This document shows, in pieces, positions 1 to 10,757 of a stretch of 64,000 nucleotides of DNA. Location: assembly GCA_029844215.1 (NCBI GenBank), contig CM056730.1, positions 54,634,924 to 54,698,923 of the forward strand. The letters run 5' to 3'. Each line of letters opens with the position of its first letter. Position 1 is the stretch's first letter. Both the position numbers and the translations under genes were made by a program. This stretch comes from Przewalskia tangutica (lineage: Eukaryota; Streptophyta; Magnoliopsida; Solanales; Solanaceae). Below the pieces are notes generated by a model. That model made no database searches. It was not told the origin of the DNA and was given only the letters and a program-made list of their open reading frames with translations.

Positions 1-2159
1 TAGACATGCCCATGATGCAACAATAATAACAATGCCCCCATGGCCACATGCCCCCGGAATTCTGCATCGGTGTAGATCCATTCCTTTCATAAAGGTCACC
101 CGATACCCGCAGTATAAAAATAGAGTGACTCACATTTTTAGGTAAACCAAAATACTTCCCTTTTGTAAAATCAAGTAACAACATTATTTTCCAAACGTTC
201 AGGTTTGCCTAATTTCAAATGCTCAAGTTTCTCATTTTAGAAGGGTTTCATAACTCATAGTCTTAATCTCTTTTAAAACAATTGAGTAACATATGTCTTG
301 TACGTGAGCCGTTTATTCTTGTTTACAACAATCTTGTTACAACAGCCATGATCTAGGAAATGTAATACAATTTTGTCTTATCTTAGCTTCTATGCAGATG
401 GAGGTTTCTACTGGTTTTAATAACAATTAGTTAATTGTCAATACACCTTCCTTTATTAGCGCTGCTGTGGTTTGCTCGACACTTATTCTCATTTCCGAAA
501 TCAGTAAAACATTATTCTTTTTAAAACCAAGTACTCATTACTCGCGAATGAGGTTTCACAACACATTTAACAAAATGTTAATAACCAAGTAAAACAAGTT
601 AAGTCTCTTATCTTTCAAGATCAAGTCTCTTAACTTCTACAATCAACAAACCAATCTTTTACCTACATAGAGTCGTTATAACTAACTTCCCATAAAGCTA
701 TTATAACACTCTATGTTTTAAACCAACCAACTCATTTAACACATGTACGTCTACCGTACTACATAGTTTACAAAGCATCATGCTAGAAGGATAGGAAGAG
801 GTTCACATACCTCGCGACGATTATCGATAATAAGCAAAACGCTCCACAGTACTGTAACCCGGCTAGCCGTTTCCACTCTTCAAGTAGAATACGCTACTCG
901 TAGTACTTCCACCTATAAGGCCAAACGCGTATTAACTTCTAACCGCACGGTTCCATATTCTACTAGAAAATTGGCAGCTCTCCCACCGCAACGCGTAAAT
1001 CTCCTCTCTATCGAGGCTACGCTACCAAGCCAACTCAGGGGTATACGCCTAACCGGACGTATACAATTCTACTACACAATAATACCACAAGTCTCATCAG
1101 AATACCCTATGTAATTCTGATTCAGTTCTCTTCTTTAAATTCAGCTTAAGTCAAAAGACATTGCATAAGCTATGTTGATTCTATATATAGTATACCTCAA
1201 CTATATAATCCTACCATATGTAATTTCCAATTACAATAAGGGACAAGAATATTTACCTCGATAAGCCCAAAATTATCCAAGTTATAAAGTCGATCCCGAG
1301 CAAGGTTTAGCTCCTACTCCGTGCGCTCAATCCGCTCCAAACAACCCTTAGAAGTTCTAACCAACTTCTACTTAAATACTTCAACCAACTATGAAGATTT
1401 CCTTAGGGTTTCGGTTTGAGACTAAGAGGACAAAAGGTAGTATTTGCTCTACGATAGAGGTAACTTTTGGAATACTACAAGGTAAAGGCTAAGGTATTTT
1501 GGGCATTATAACAATACTTGGAGAGTATTTCTACCAAGAGGGTGTATTATACGAAACAACTAGGCTAGGGGTACTTCTACCAACACTACTAAGGGGAGGG
1601 GAGGCCTCGGCCAAAGCTTCTCAAAAGTGGGGACCTCTTGGACGAGAACACAACACAAGAGGGGAGGAGGATTTCAAGACTTAGTGAAATTTAGGATGAA
1701 GAAGTCTTCACAAGAGGGGTATTTATAGGGAAGCCAAAGGCCAACCAATAGCCAAGATCAAGCCATGTGCAAGGCAAGTGTAAGGCCTTGATCAAGCCAA
1801 GTGCACCCTAACCCTACACCCCAAAACAAGGCACAAAACATGGCACCAAACATGGCACAAAGTAAGGCACAAAACAAGGCACCAATCGGCCAAGGCCAAA
1901 CCGCCCCTAAGGCGTCCACTTGAGGGTGACAAGTGTCACCCTCTCGTTGGCCCAAAAATGTTCCGTCGCTCAGAAAAATCCGCAAAAATACAAAACGTCA
2001 TAGCCGGAATTTTCCCTACGCAAGCTCTGTAAAACGTTTCGTCGAAAAACGACTCTAATCGGGTGTTGTGCACAAATTTCGAACCTATGCCAAACTTTAA
2101 GTCTCAAATTTTCGTACGTACGTCTCCACGTACATACTCTGGAAATACGGGGTATAACA
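1..2159 (-). mobile_element. Partial gypsy LTR, minus strand, A/D-related
   Basis: Read on the minus strand, the LTR starts at 2159 with tgttataccccgtatttcc, the same terminus as the A-family LTRs at 12188 and 51231. It carries the shared modules: an ACGAAACGTTTTAC-type stretch near 2030, a TATA box at 1720-1727, and a GAGGTATGT site (complement near 810). Its inner part (about 1-100, with complement of the catgtggccatgg block) resembles the D-family LTR near 54735, so it is intermediate between A and D. The LTR 3' end lies beyond the left edge. The right flank (from 2160) is LINE sequence, so this element inserted into a LINE. There is no credible coding sequence. Whether it is a solo LTR or part of a full element cannot be told here. 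Confidence 0.8.
1720..1727 (-). promoter_or_regulatory. LTR TATA box
   Basis: TATAAATA on the minus strand, preceded by a plant-like GC-containing stretch and followed by CCCCTCTTGTG. It lies at the position equivalent to the TATAAATACCCCC boxes of the A1, A2 and A3 LTRs, so it is the likely LTR promoter core. Confidence 0.6.
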
Positions 2160-2160
2160 G

Positions 2161-3024
2161 ATTGCTTCACGTGTAGGAAAACCTCTTTACACTGACCAAT
2201 ATACTAAGGAAAGGTCTAAAATGAACTATGCAAGAGTTCTAGTGGAAGTGGATGTTAGCAAGGAGCCGATAATGGATTTTGTCGTCAAACTCCCCGATAA
2301 CAGAAGGTATACTCAAAGGGTAAACTATGAGAATTACCCGGACTTTTGCTATCATTGTGCGGCTTTTGGACACAACCATTTGAAGTGTAGGAAGCTGAGG
2401 GATGATGTCAACAATGAAGAAGCTCCAAAAACACGCAATACTGAGGTACCCCCTAGCAACAAGGATGATTCTACTCGTTTGAAGGTCAACAAAGGTACGG
2501 GTGGAACCAACCCTCCTCCCCCTCATCCACCAACTTCTCAACATCCCGTAGATGCTGATAACTTGATGGACATTGAAGAAACTGAGCACACAACACCTCC
2601 TGGTACCGGAAGATTGGGAGAAGTATCACATGCCGCGGGTCCTCAGGTTTTGGGTCATTCTGGCCCACCATGTTTGCGGAATTCTCTAGCAAAGTCCCCA
2701 CTGCCTAATTCTCACAATGGCAGTACACAACATGTTAGGATGAGGGGTGAGTCAAAACATTCTGATTCTGAGATGCCTATGAACCCGCCACCTTCATTGG
2801 ATGAAGTGACATACAACGGTGCTACGGAAAAGGCTCAGCTTGTGTCAAGTAACGTTAACTTTGAACGCGGGGAACATAGCTTGGCTGATACACAAGTTAT
2901 GGCTTCCAGCAACAAAGATTATGGATGGCAAGAGGTTTTGTCCAAAATGAATGGGCCGAAAAGCAGTGGGAAAGCGAAGGCAGCTAAGCGCGGAGGTGCT
3001 AATAAAACCTCCTTTGTTTCCTAA
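2161..3024 (+). pseudogene. LINE ORF1 C-terminal part (zinc knuckle)
   Basis: One frame is open from 2161 to the stop at 3022-3024. The visible protein is the end of a plant LINE ORF1 protein, an RNA-binding chaperone of the LINE ribonucleoprotein. It covers the end of a DUF4283-type region followed by one CX2CX4HX4C zinc knuckle (CYHCAAFGHNHLKC, codons from 2347). A long low-complexity tail rich in Ser, Pro and Asn follows, with a basic end (KSSGKAKAAKRGG). The ATG at 2221 is internal and is not the native start; the native N terminus is missing because an LTR element interrupts the LINE at 2160. Compared with copy 2, this tail has no frameshift, so it is the better template for the ORF1 C terminus. 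The stop overlaps the ORF2 start. Confidence 0.85.
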
Positions 3025-3026
3025 TG
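3022..3026 (+). promoter_or_regulatory. TAATG stop/start overlap between LINE ORF1 and ORF2
   Basis: The ORF1 stop TAA (3022-3024) shares its last base with the ORF2 ATG (3024-3026). ORF2 begins directly with the endonuclease sequence MKILCWNVRGL, so this ATG is well placed as its true start. Such UAAUG overlaps are known to allow termination-reinitiation in the insect LINE SART1; that this LINE does the same is inference. In copy 2 the site reads TTATG. Confidence 0.7.
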
Positions 3027-6000
3027 AAAATACTTTGTTGGAATGTCCGTGGTCTTTGCGGACAAAGGGATAGGGCTGCCACGCAAGCTCTAGTGTGTAG
3101 TATCACAAAACAGCATGACGCGGCTATGATTTGTCTATTGGAAACTAAGCTATCTCGGCCAAGGACAGAGTCTTTCTCTACTCAAAGATTCAAAGCATGG
3201 AAGTTTTGCTCCAATTTGGAATTCATTGGAGGCGGTAGAATACTATTACTTTGGAATCCATCCAGGGTTTGTTGCGAAGTGCTTGGTATGGACTCTCAGC
3301 ATATCCATGTCCAGGCAAGTTGCAATATAACACAAGTATCCGTCCTTGCCACATTTGTGTACCCGGTTTATAGCATCTCGGATAGAAGGATGCTTTGGCA
3401 TCACCTTTCTCACTTGGGCGTTGGCATCACTAAGACTTGGATGATTATGGGAGATTTCAACACTTATTGCTACCCTCATGATAAGGTGGGGGGTCCTCCT
3501 CTCACGCCTTATGCACTTAGGGATCTTGGAGATTTCAGGAATTCTCATGGACTAGAAGACGCTCCTTCTTCCGGTTCCTTCTACACTTGGACGAATGGTT
3601 CAATTTGGTCTAAGCTTGATAGAGTGTTGATGAATCAAAATTGGAGTGATTTGACCCTAGAATGCACAGCCAATTTCATGCCTATGGAACCTGTCTCGGA
3701 CCACTGTCCTGTGATAGCCACGATTATTGCATCCTATAATGTTGGGAAACGCCCTTTCAAGTTCATGAATATGTGGCTTTCTCACCCAGCCTTTGAGAAC
3801 ATTATGACTTCATGTTGGAGACAAGACATATTGGGAATCGCTTTCGATTCGTCTTTGCCTCCAAATTGAAAGCCTTGAAGCAACCTTTAAGGGCTTTGAA
3901 CATAAGTGACTTTGGAGGTATCGAACAAAGAGAAAAAGGGGCAAACATAGAGTTCAAGGAGGCTATCAATGTACACATGGAAAATCCCTTTGATGAGGAG
4001 CTTAAAGCCAAGGTTAAGTCCTCAAGAGCTAGAGCAAACACCTTACTGGAAGCTGAAAGACACTTCATAAGGCAGAAGTCAAGACAGAAGCACTTGATTG
4101 GAAGTGATAGATGTTCCAAATACTTTCATAGCTTGATCAAAAGGAGTAATGTCAGGAACTTCATTAACTTTCTTGTTAAAGCTAATGGTACTATCACTAC
4201 ATCACCAGAAGAAGTTAGGAAGTTGCTTGTTGAATTTAACAAAGATCTATTAGGTACTTCCCGACCCACTACCAACTTTGATCCTGAAGTGTTCAACTTT
4301 GGCCCAAAGCTGAGTGAAGAAGAGAGATTACAACTTTTGCATTTCATCACCCCAAAGGAGATTTGGGAAGCTCTCTCTGATATAGGCAATGACAAGGAAC
4401 CTGGACCAGATGGTTATACGGCTGCCTTCTTCAAGAATAGATGGAAAGATGTGGGTCATGATGTTGTAAGATGTGTCCAAGAGTTCTTCTCTACTGGAGT
4501 TCTTTTGAAGCAGGTAAATCATACCATCATTACCCTGCTACCAAAGACTGATCATGATCCCAAGGTAAATGATTTCAGGCCAATCGGATTGACTAATGTG
4601 ATCTATAAGATCATCACAAAGATTTTAGCTAACAGAATGGCATTGATCCTTCCTTCTCTCATTGACAAATCCCAAGGGGCTTTTGTGAAAGGAAGAAACA
4701 TGATGGACAACGTATATGTGGCACAAGAGCTTGTGAGAGGATTTAATAGAACCAGAGTCTCACCAAGATGTATGCTTATGGTGGACCTTCGGAAAGCATT
4801 CAATACAGTCTCTTGGAGCTTCCTCGAATTGGTACTAAGAAGTCTAAAATTTCCGCATGATTTACAAGATGGATCATGGAATGTGTTAGCTCAACCTCCT
4901 TCTCCCTTTCTATCAATGGTGAGCTACATGGATACTTCAAAGGAAAGCGCGGCCTAAGACAAAGTGATCCTATGTCCCCTACTCTCTTTATCTTGTGCAT
5001 GTAATACCTCTCAAGGCTGCTTAAAATGAAGGCTGAGGCAAGAGCTTTCTCATATTTTCCAAAGTGTAAGAAATTGGGCATTACTCATCCGCATTCGCGG
5101 ATGACCTCATGCTTTGCCAAAGGAGATATATCTTCATTGGGATTCTTATGAATTGTCCGGAAGAGTTGGAGGCTGCCTCAGGATTAACTCTTAACCTAAA
5201 TCCTCTGTCTACTTAGCGGGAATGCATTACGATTCGGGACTTGATATTGTCGAGTGGGTTTCGCCATTGGAAGCTTTCAGGTACGATACTTGGGGATCCA
5301 TTTGTCCCCAATTTCAGACTCGGTGGATCAATATGCCCCATTCACTAGTGATATTTCGAATTACATTCAAAAATGGGGGCATCACACCCTTTCTTATCTT
5401 TGGTAAGTCGGAACTAATCAGTCGGTTGTCGAGGGTTGAGAGCTTTTGGTTCCGCACTTCCTATCCGGCAACTATTATCAACAAGATACGGTCTGCTTGT
5501 ATTCAGTTCTTATGGGGTGAAACCACCAAGAGTTGCTTGGGATATCATTTGCTTGCCTCAATGAAGGTGGCTTGGTCTTATGAACATCAAGGAATGGAAT
5601 CATGCCTTGTTATCCAGGACGATTTGGCAAACTCACACGGAAGCTGATTCTCTTTGGGTCCAATGGATCAATAGCCACTATTTGAGAGGTATTACAATTT
5701 GGGACTATGAGGTACGTCCTAGGGACTCCCCCTTATTCAAAAAGATTTGTGGGATTCGCGACAAATTTGTTTCTATCTTTGGTAGCCATGGTGATGCTAT
5801 TGATGGCTTTACAAAATGTTGTGCCAACGGTATATTTGATTCAAGCCTCGTGTATGATATCTTGCGCACTCCGCAAGCTAAAAAGCCTTGGATGTCACAA
5901 ATTTGGAAAGGCTTCATTCCTCCCAAATTCTCTTTTACTATGTGGCTAAATTGCAGAAAGCGGTTAGCTACAAAGGATACTCTATCATTTCTCAACTTGG

Positions 6001-6357
6001 AGGATAAATCTTGCGGGTTCTGCAAGCAAGCTAATGAAACAAGGGAACACCTCTTCTTTGCACCTTTATACACACATGATTTGGAAGAGCATAAAAGATT
6101 GGTTGGGTATTAGAAGAGAGATGACAACTGTTGAAAGCTCCCTTAAATGGATTAAGAAAGAACACCGCGGGACAAGCATCCGAGCCAAAACTATTTTGCT
6201 TACTTTTTGCATAATGGTTTATGAGATTTGGAGGGCAAGAAACACAATGCTCTTTGATGGCACAAGCTTTCCGGCAGAAGAGGTCATTGCAAGAATCAAA
6301 ACAACATCTTATAGAGTTCTCTATGATTTTATCCCCTCTTGTAATGACACCTTTTGA
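3024..6357 (+). pseudogene. LINE ORF2: endonuclease, reverse transcriptase, zf-RVT (frameshifted)
   Basis: ORF2 encodes the enzyme of target-primed reverse transcription. Domains in order: an apurinic-like endonuclease (about 3024-3740) with the WNVRG, LLETKL, GDFN and SDH motifs all intact; a reverse transcriptase (about 4340-5250) with the fingers and palm region (KGRNMMDNV, DLRKAFNTVSW) and the FADD catalytic motif at 5094-5105; then a C-terminal zf-RVT region (about 5880-6090) with CGFC and a damaged HxxxC half. No RNase H domain is seen, as in many plant L1 elements. The frame breaks near 3840, 4855, 5080-5230, 5560 and 6070, and the last part ends at 6357, so no complete protein is made. 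The endonuclease half is the best-preserved part and is better than in copy 2, which has lost the SDH motif. Confidence 0.9.
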
Positions 6358-6485
6358 GTGACCACCCCCCCCCCCTCTATCACTTCTTGTTTGCATTACG
6401 TTGAGGCTTGAGATACCTCAACGACTGATTGTAGCCACTTCCTTTTCGTTATTAGTAATAATATTTGCATTTACATAAAAAAAAA

Positions 6486-7860
6486 GTTACGATTTCTTTT
6501 CAAGACAAGTCACATTTCCTTTAAAACCTTAGACAACCAATGCCTAAAAATCAATTCACCTTTCTTAGTTTCAAATCCTTTACCCGTACTTGTTTTAATT
6601 AGAGTAAACCTTTCTTTGTGAACCTTTCAAGAAAACTAATATAACCAACTTCCCATAAAGTCATTATATTAGCGTTATCCCTTTGTCAAATACATTTTTC
6701 CCTCAATCCAAGGGACTTATACTTTTGAAATGAAACAAGTATCATATACTTTGAAACAAGTGTAGATTATCAAATCTTGTACGTATACCGTACTACATAG
6801 ATACAACTATTCATGCTCAAGTGATAGGAAAGCTCTACATACCTCTTCGGTCAATCCACTTGCTAAGTCCAACTACCGCAAGTAATATGTCAACCTATAA
6901 TGACCATAATACGTTTATTAACCCCTAATTTCAATGTAGAAATTCCAAATTCAAGTTACCAATTCCTAAGGAAAATTGGGCAGCATTTCCTTTGTTTCTA
7001 CTCACTTTGCCACCTTTTCAAAGGCCGATTTTCAACACTCAAACGCCACATTAAGGCCCAACATCCAAACCAACACAAAGGGGATTACACACCTAATCTT
7101 GGGTGTGTAAAATTCTGCCCCATAAGTTATAATAATACACTTAACAATTCTAAAGTAGTTTGTAGGCTACAACATGCTCATAATATCTCTTTAGCCAAAT
7201 CCTTCATACCCAACCCATATTTCTTGCATGCAATGACTCTAATAGCATCATTTACTCCCACAAGTACTTTCTTCTTAACATGCAACACTAAAAACTAATA
7301 ATAGAGGAAGAATCATTACCTTAGAGCTTTAGCCAAATTTATCCAACAATTTGCTAGCTTCTATTCCAATAACACCACCACAACAACCTTCACAAGCTAG
7401 CCACAAGCTTCCTTCTTGCCTTTTACTTTTTCAGATTTTTCCTAAGGCTAGAATATCTCTTGGAGTTTTAGAGAATGAGGAGCTTGAAATAATTAAGAGA
7501 AGGAGGAGCTTTTTCTAAGAGAGAGATGAAAGATGACCAAGTCTTTAAGACTTGGTCAATATAATGCATGCAAAAATCAGATGGGGGGGACACTTGTCAC
7601 CCACCCATGCCCTTTAAAAGAAAAGATCAGATTTTCCTAAGTTTTTCGCGATTTCGCCTGGCGCGCGGCCCGCTTCCTGGCGCGGCGCAACTCTGCGGAC
7701 CTCGAATCTTCGGCATGCGCTGCTTCCGGCCATGGCTGAAACTTCAGCGACCACTCAGATCTTCCGGCGCTGCGGCCCTACAATCACCCGCGGCGCGACG
7801 CGCCACTGGCGCGCGCGCCCGAGACCTGACCGGTCGGACACGAACCACGTGGTATAACAA
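6486..7860 (-). mobile_element. Partial C-family gypsy LTR, minus strand
   Basis: On the minus strand the LTR starts at 7860 with tgttataccacgtgg and runs leftward until it is cut by the LINE insertion at 6486. It shares internal modules with the B LTRs (gggcagcatttcc, the cacattaaggc block, cataaagtcattata), but its first 200 bases are different and very GC-rich. The GAGGTATGT module lies near 6838. The remainder of the LTR is off the left edge. At the right, agaag (7861-7865) is the candidate target duplication with D; its partner is outside the window. No coding sequence is supported. Confidence 0.75.
7655..7830 (-). other. GC- and CpG-rich block inside the C LTR
   Basis: A stretch dense in CGCGCGG, GGCGCGGCGC and GGCGCGCGCG inside an otherwise AT-rich LTR, just downstream of the LTR start on the minus strand. 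An open frame on the plus strand (7568-7876) is a by-product of the composition and has no recognisable domain. Confidence 0.6.
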
Positions 7861-8870
7861 GAAGTCTAGACGTTGATAGACGTATTTGATTATTATAGGT
7901 TGATATTCTACGCGCGGCAGATTCGACTTGGCAAGTGGATTAGCCGAGGAGGTATGTGATTCTTCCTATCCTCTTGAGCATGATTGTTGTGAAATATATA
8001 GTACGGTAGACGTACGTGTGTTAAATGTCACTTTGATGTCCTTGACTTGAGTCCTAAATGTTATGAACCTTGAATTATTCTAAAAAGTTATGAATCATTA
8101 TTCGAAAGGAAATTGATACTTGGTCTTTAAAAGAATAAAGTTCTCTTAATTTCAGAAATGAGTGTGGTTGTCTTTGGTTGGTTTAAAACATAAAGTGTTA
8201 TAATGACTTTATGGGATGTTAGTTATAGCGACTTTATGAAGATAAAAGAATGGCTTAATTATTTGATTTAACTTGAGACTTGATCTTAAAAGATAAGAGA
8301 CTTGATTTTGAAAGTTAAGAGACTTGATCTTGAAAGATAAGAGACTTGATGTATAAACGACTTGATTTTGGGAAAGGAGAAGTAACTTGATTTAAAAGTA
8401 TAGGTTACTTGTTTTGAAAAGATTAAGTTACTTGAGTTCAAAAGTGTAAGTAACTTGTTTTTAAATGTTGAACTTGTCTTGATTGGAAAAGTATAAGTGG
8501 CTTGATTTTAAAAGGTGTGAGTGCCTTGATCTTAAAAGAGTGACTTACTTGGGTTTTAAAAGTATACTTGACGTTGTTTTAAAAGTGTAAGCCACTTGGT
8601 TTAAAAAGTATAAAGTACTTGATTTAAACATGAAAGTGTCTTGATACTACGGGTATTAGTATCGTGTGGTTTTTATGTAAAAAGAGATCTTTTTAAGAGA
8701 ATTGAAGTATGTAGTACTTTGGGCTTAAAACCCGGATTATTGACATAAAATGAAAATCTAAGAGTATGTTAAACTTGCCTATGCTAGTTGTGATAGCCTT
8801 GTTGTGCAAGTGTTGTATTTCTATGCTACCGCATCTCTCGATGGAGGGCCGGTTAACTTGTTGTTTACTT

Positions 8871-9075
8871 TGACATACTGACACGTTGGATGGTCCACGT
8901 GTATGCTTCCACTATGATTGTTACCTTGTTGTTTACTTGGACATACCGACGCTGCTGGATGGTCCACGGGTATGCTTCCACTATGATTGTTATCGTGTTA
9001 TTTACTTGGACATACTGACACGTTGGGTGGCCCACGGGTATGCTTCCATTATTATTGTTATTCCATGGACTAGCT
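8871..9075 (+). repeat. Minisatellite, about 68 bp x 3, in D LTR
   Basis: Three copies of a unit containing ggtccacgggtatgcttcca and tacttggacatac, with starts near 8891, 8960 and 9028. The same array recurs in the other D LTR segment at about 54510-54700. Small open frames here only reflect the repeat. Confidence 0.8.
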
Positions 9076-9087
9076 CTCCATGAGGTT

Positions 9088-9362
9088 GATGACGCAGGCT
9101 GGATCTGGTAGCTAGCTTCCGTACTTGCCCCGGTCAGTTGCTGATGCAGGCTGGATCTGGTGGTTGGCTTTCGTACTTGCCCCGGTCAGTTCTATAGCAT
9201 AGTTTGGTACGGCAGGCTCTGGTAGATAGCTTCCGTACTTGCCCCGGTCATATCTCGTGACGGCAGGCTGGATCTAGTAGCTGGTTTTCGTACTTGCCCC
9301 GGTCAATTGATGACGCAGGCTGGATCTGGTGGTTAGCTTTCCTACTTGGCCCGTATGGTTTT
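9088..9362 (+). repeat. Minisatellite, about 50 bp x 5, in D LTR
   Basis: Five degenerate copies of a unit with gcaggctggatctgg and cgtacttgccccggtcag, with starts near 9091, 9143, 9211, 9260 and 9311. The counterpart in the 3' LTR is at about 54885-55110. Confidence 0.8.
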
Positions 9363-9801
9363 TATGACACAGGTGGGACCTGGTGTTCATGTATACATAT
9401 TAGTGTTATATTATATCATGGACTGCCGGCAGTGAGGAAGGAATTCCACGGGCATGATTGATATTATGGGCGTGAGACCCATGGTTATATTTGAGTGATG
9501 ACTTTGAGGGCATGCGTCCCTGACTTGACATGACTGCTTATATATTGTGTACTGTAGTTTGGTTATCATATATGTCTCCTATTTTATATAGACTGTTATG
9601 ATTTCATTCTGATATTTTGATTTCACATACTTGGTACCTATTGTCTTGACCTCCTTGGAAGTGCGTTCATGCCGCATAAGTACTGGCGGTTGTTGATCCT
9701 CGCCTTGTGGTCACGATTGAGTTTTGGGAAGCTCCATTTCTCCGGAGGCTTATCTTTTGGTATGATTCCCTGAGATTGTAGGTTCTTGTACATTCAGGGG
9801 T

Positions 9802-9824
9802 ATGGCGGGGCCCTGTCCCGTCAT
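9802..9824 (+). other. GC-rich LTR hairpin, D copy
   Basis: ATGGCGGG, a 7-base loop, then CCCGTCAT. As RNA it is an 8-bp stem with one G-U wobble pair. The same hairpin lies at the equivalent position in all A LTRs and, more weakly, in the B LTRs. Confidence 0.65.
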
Positions 9825-10063
9825 AGTTGCTATGTCAATCTCTTAGAGGTTTGTAGTCCTGTTGTCAGTTAGGTTTGTAAAGGATGTAACTGTTCGGGTT
9901 TTGATATATATATATGCAGAAAGGTGACCTTATTGGTTAGCTTGTTTCTTATTTTATATTGTTCCATGTCTATGAGTTTTATTCCGCTTATCTTCTCTGA
10001 TGTATTATCACTAGGGTGCCCGGGGTAAGACACCAATTGCGGGCCCGAGGTCGGGTCGTGACA

Positions 10064-10757
10064 GAATGAAGGTGGTTAGTTAAGCTAAGAAGACCACTAG
10101 GTTTTCATGACTTGAATAGTGAGATTTGTTCCGGACCAGGAATGAGAATTTAGTGCGATAATGGGTCGGGTTGAGGACCAATCGCGGGTCAACCCACAAC
10201 CCGTAATGAAGTGGGGTAAGTTTGAGGTGGTCCCGCTAGGTTATAGGGTCACGAGGGTGCAAGGCCCAAGTATAAGTAACCATTGTACGAGTTCGTAGAC
10301 GCGTTCGACTAGAACCGGGTCGTGAAGGCCGAGAATGGCCTTAAAGGAAATTGAAGCTAGTAATGACCAAGTTTGGAGGTAGTAACTCCAAGATTTTGAA
10401 AACGGAAGCGATGACTGAAATGTGGTACGTGTACTAGAAAGAGTTCGGGTGAACGAGAAGGGTACGACGAGTAAGAAAAGAAGCGAACATGTGTTAAAAG
10501 AATGGAAGTGATTATTTATGTAAAGTGAAGGTGCAAAGAGAGTATCCTTTAGACCATGAGTGGGAGCTAATAGTGATGTTATATACGTTAGAGGTGATTC
10601 CTCGTTGGCTTGGATTTAAGTATTGCGCGTGTGTTATATTATGGTCATATGTGGCATAATTGGTTTTGTAAGTATAGTAGTGAAGACTATACCAACGCAT
10701 GTATTTTTGGAGACTTAGAAGGAACATTCGGGACGAATGTTTCTAAGGGGGGAATAA
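10064..10757 (+). mobile_element. Element D internal region (short, non-coding)
   Basis: Only about 0.7 kb separates the D 5' LTR from its 3' LTR. No gag, protease or polymerase is present, and the tRNA primer site expected right after 10063 is missing, so the 5' side of the internal region has been deleted. Most of what remains (about 10150-10330) matches the non-coding 3' internal region of B on the other strand (complement of about 27540-27720 and 33150-33310), for example gagggtgcaaggcccaag and gtacgagttcgt. It ends with the hairpin and polypurine tract. This is a deletion derivative of a B-like non-autonomous element. Confidence 0.75.
10724..10757 (+). promoter_or_regulatory. Hairpin plus polypurine tract of D
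   Basis: The perfect inverted repeat acattcg-gga-cgaatgt (10724-10740) is followed by ttctaaggggggaataa, which abuts the LTR start at 10758. The purine run is the expected plus-strand DNA primer. Confidence 0.75.

Larger units (their letters stand above)
2160..6485 (+). mobile_element. LINE (L1-type) copy 1, 5' part displaced
   Basis: This segment matches LINE copy 2 from its position 39416 to its 3' end, including the tail attagtaataatatttgcat and a short poly(A) at about 6477-6485. It contains the end of ORF1 and a frameshifted ORF2. The left boundary is exactly the end of a minus-strand LTR, and no target duplication matches the two flanks of the segment. The simplest reading is therefore that an LTR element inserted into a longer LINE whose 5' part lies off the window, with gattg at 2160-2164 as candidate target duplication. 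Ordinary 5' truncation is less likely. The right flank is C-family LTR sequence, the LINE's own insertion target. Confidence 0.88.
7861..10063 (+). mobile_element. Element D, 5' LTR (3' portion)
   Basis: This plus-strand LTR segment is collinear with 53760-55301 and then continues to the canonical end gggtcgtgaca at 10063. It begins inside the LTR because element C was inserted at 7860. It contains the GAGGTATGT module (7950-7957), two minisatellite arrays, the tgccggcagtgaggaag block shared with B LTRs, and the GC hairpin at 9802-9824. There is no coding potential. The downstream sequence lacks the tggtatcagagc primer site seen after the A LTRs. Confidence 0.8.

Noticed and set aside
7568..7876. 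Arg/Ala-rich open frame
   Set aside because: It arises from GC composition of the C LTR, crosses the LTR boundary at 7860 and has no domain.
10064..10757. Host gene fragment captured between D LTRs
   Set aside because: The sequence matches the B internal region on the other strand and has no long open frame.
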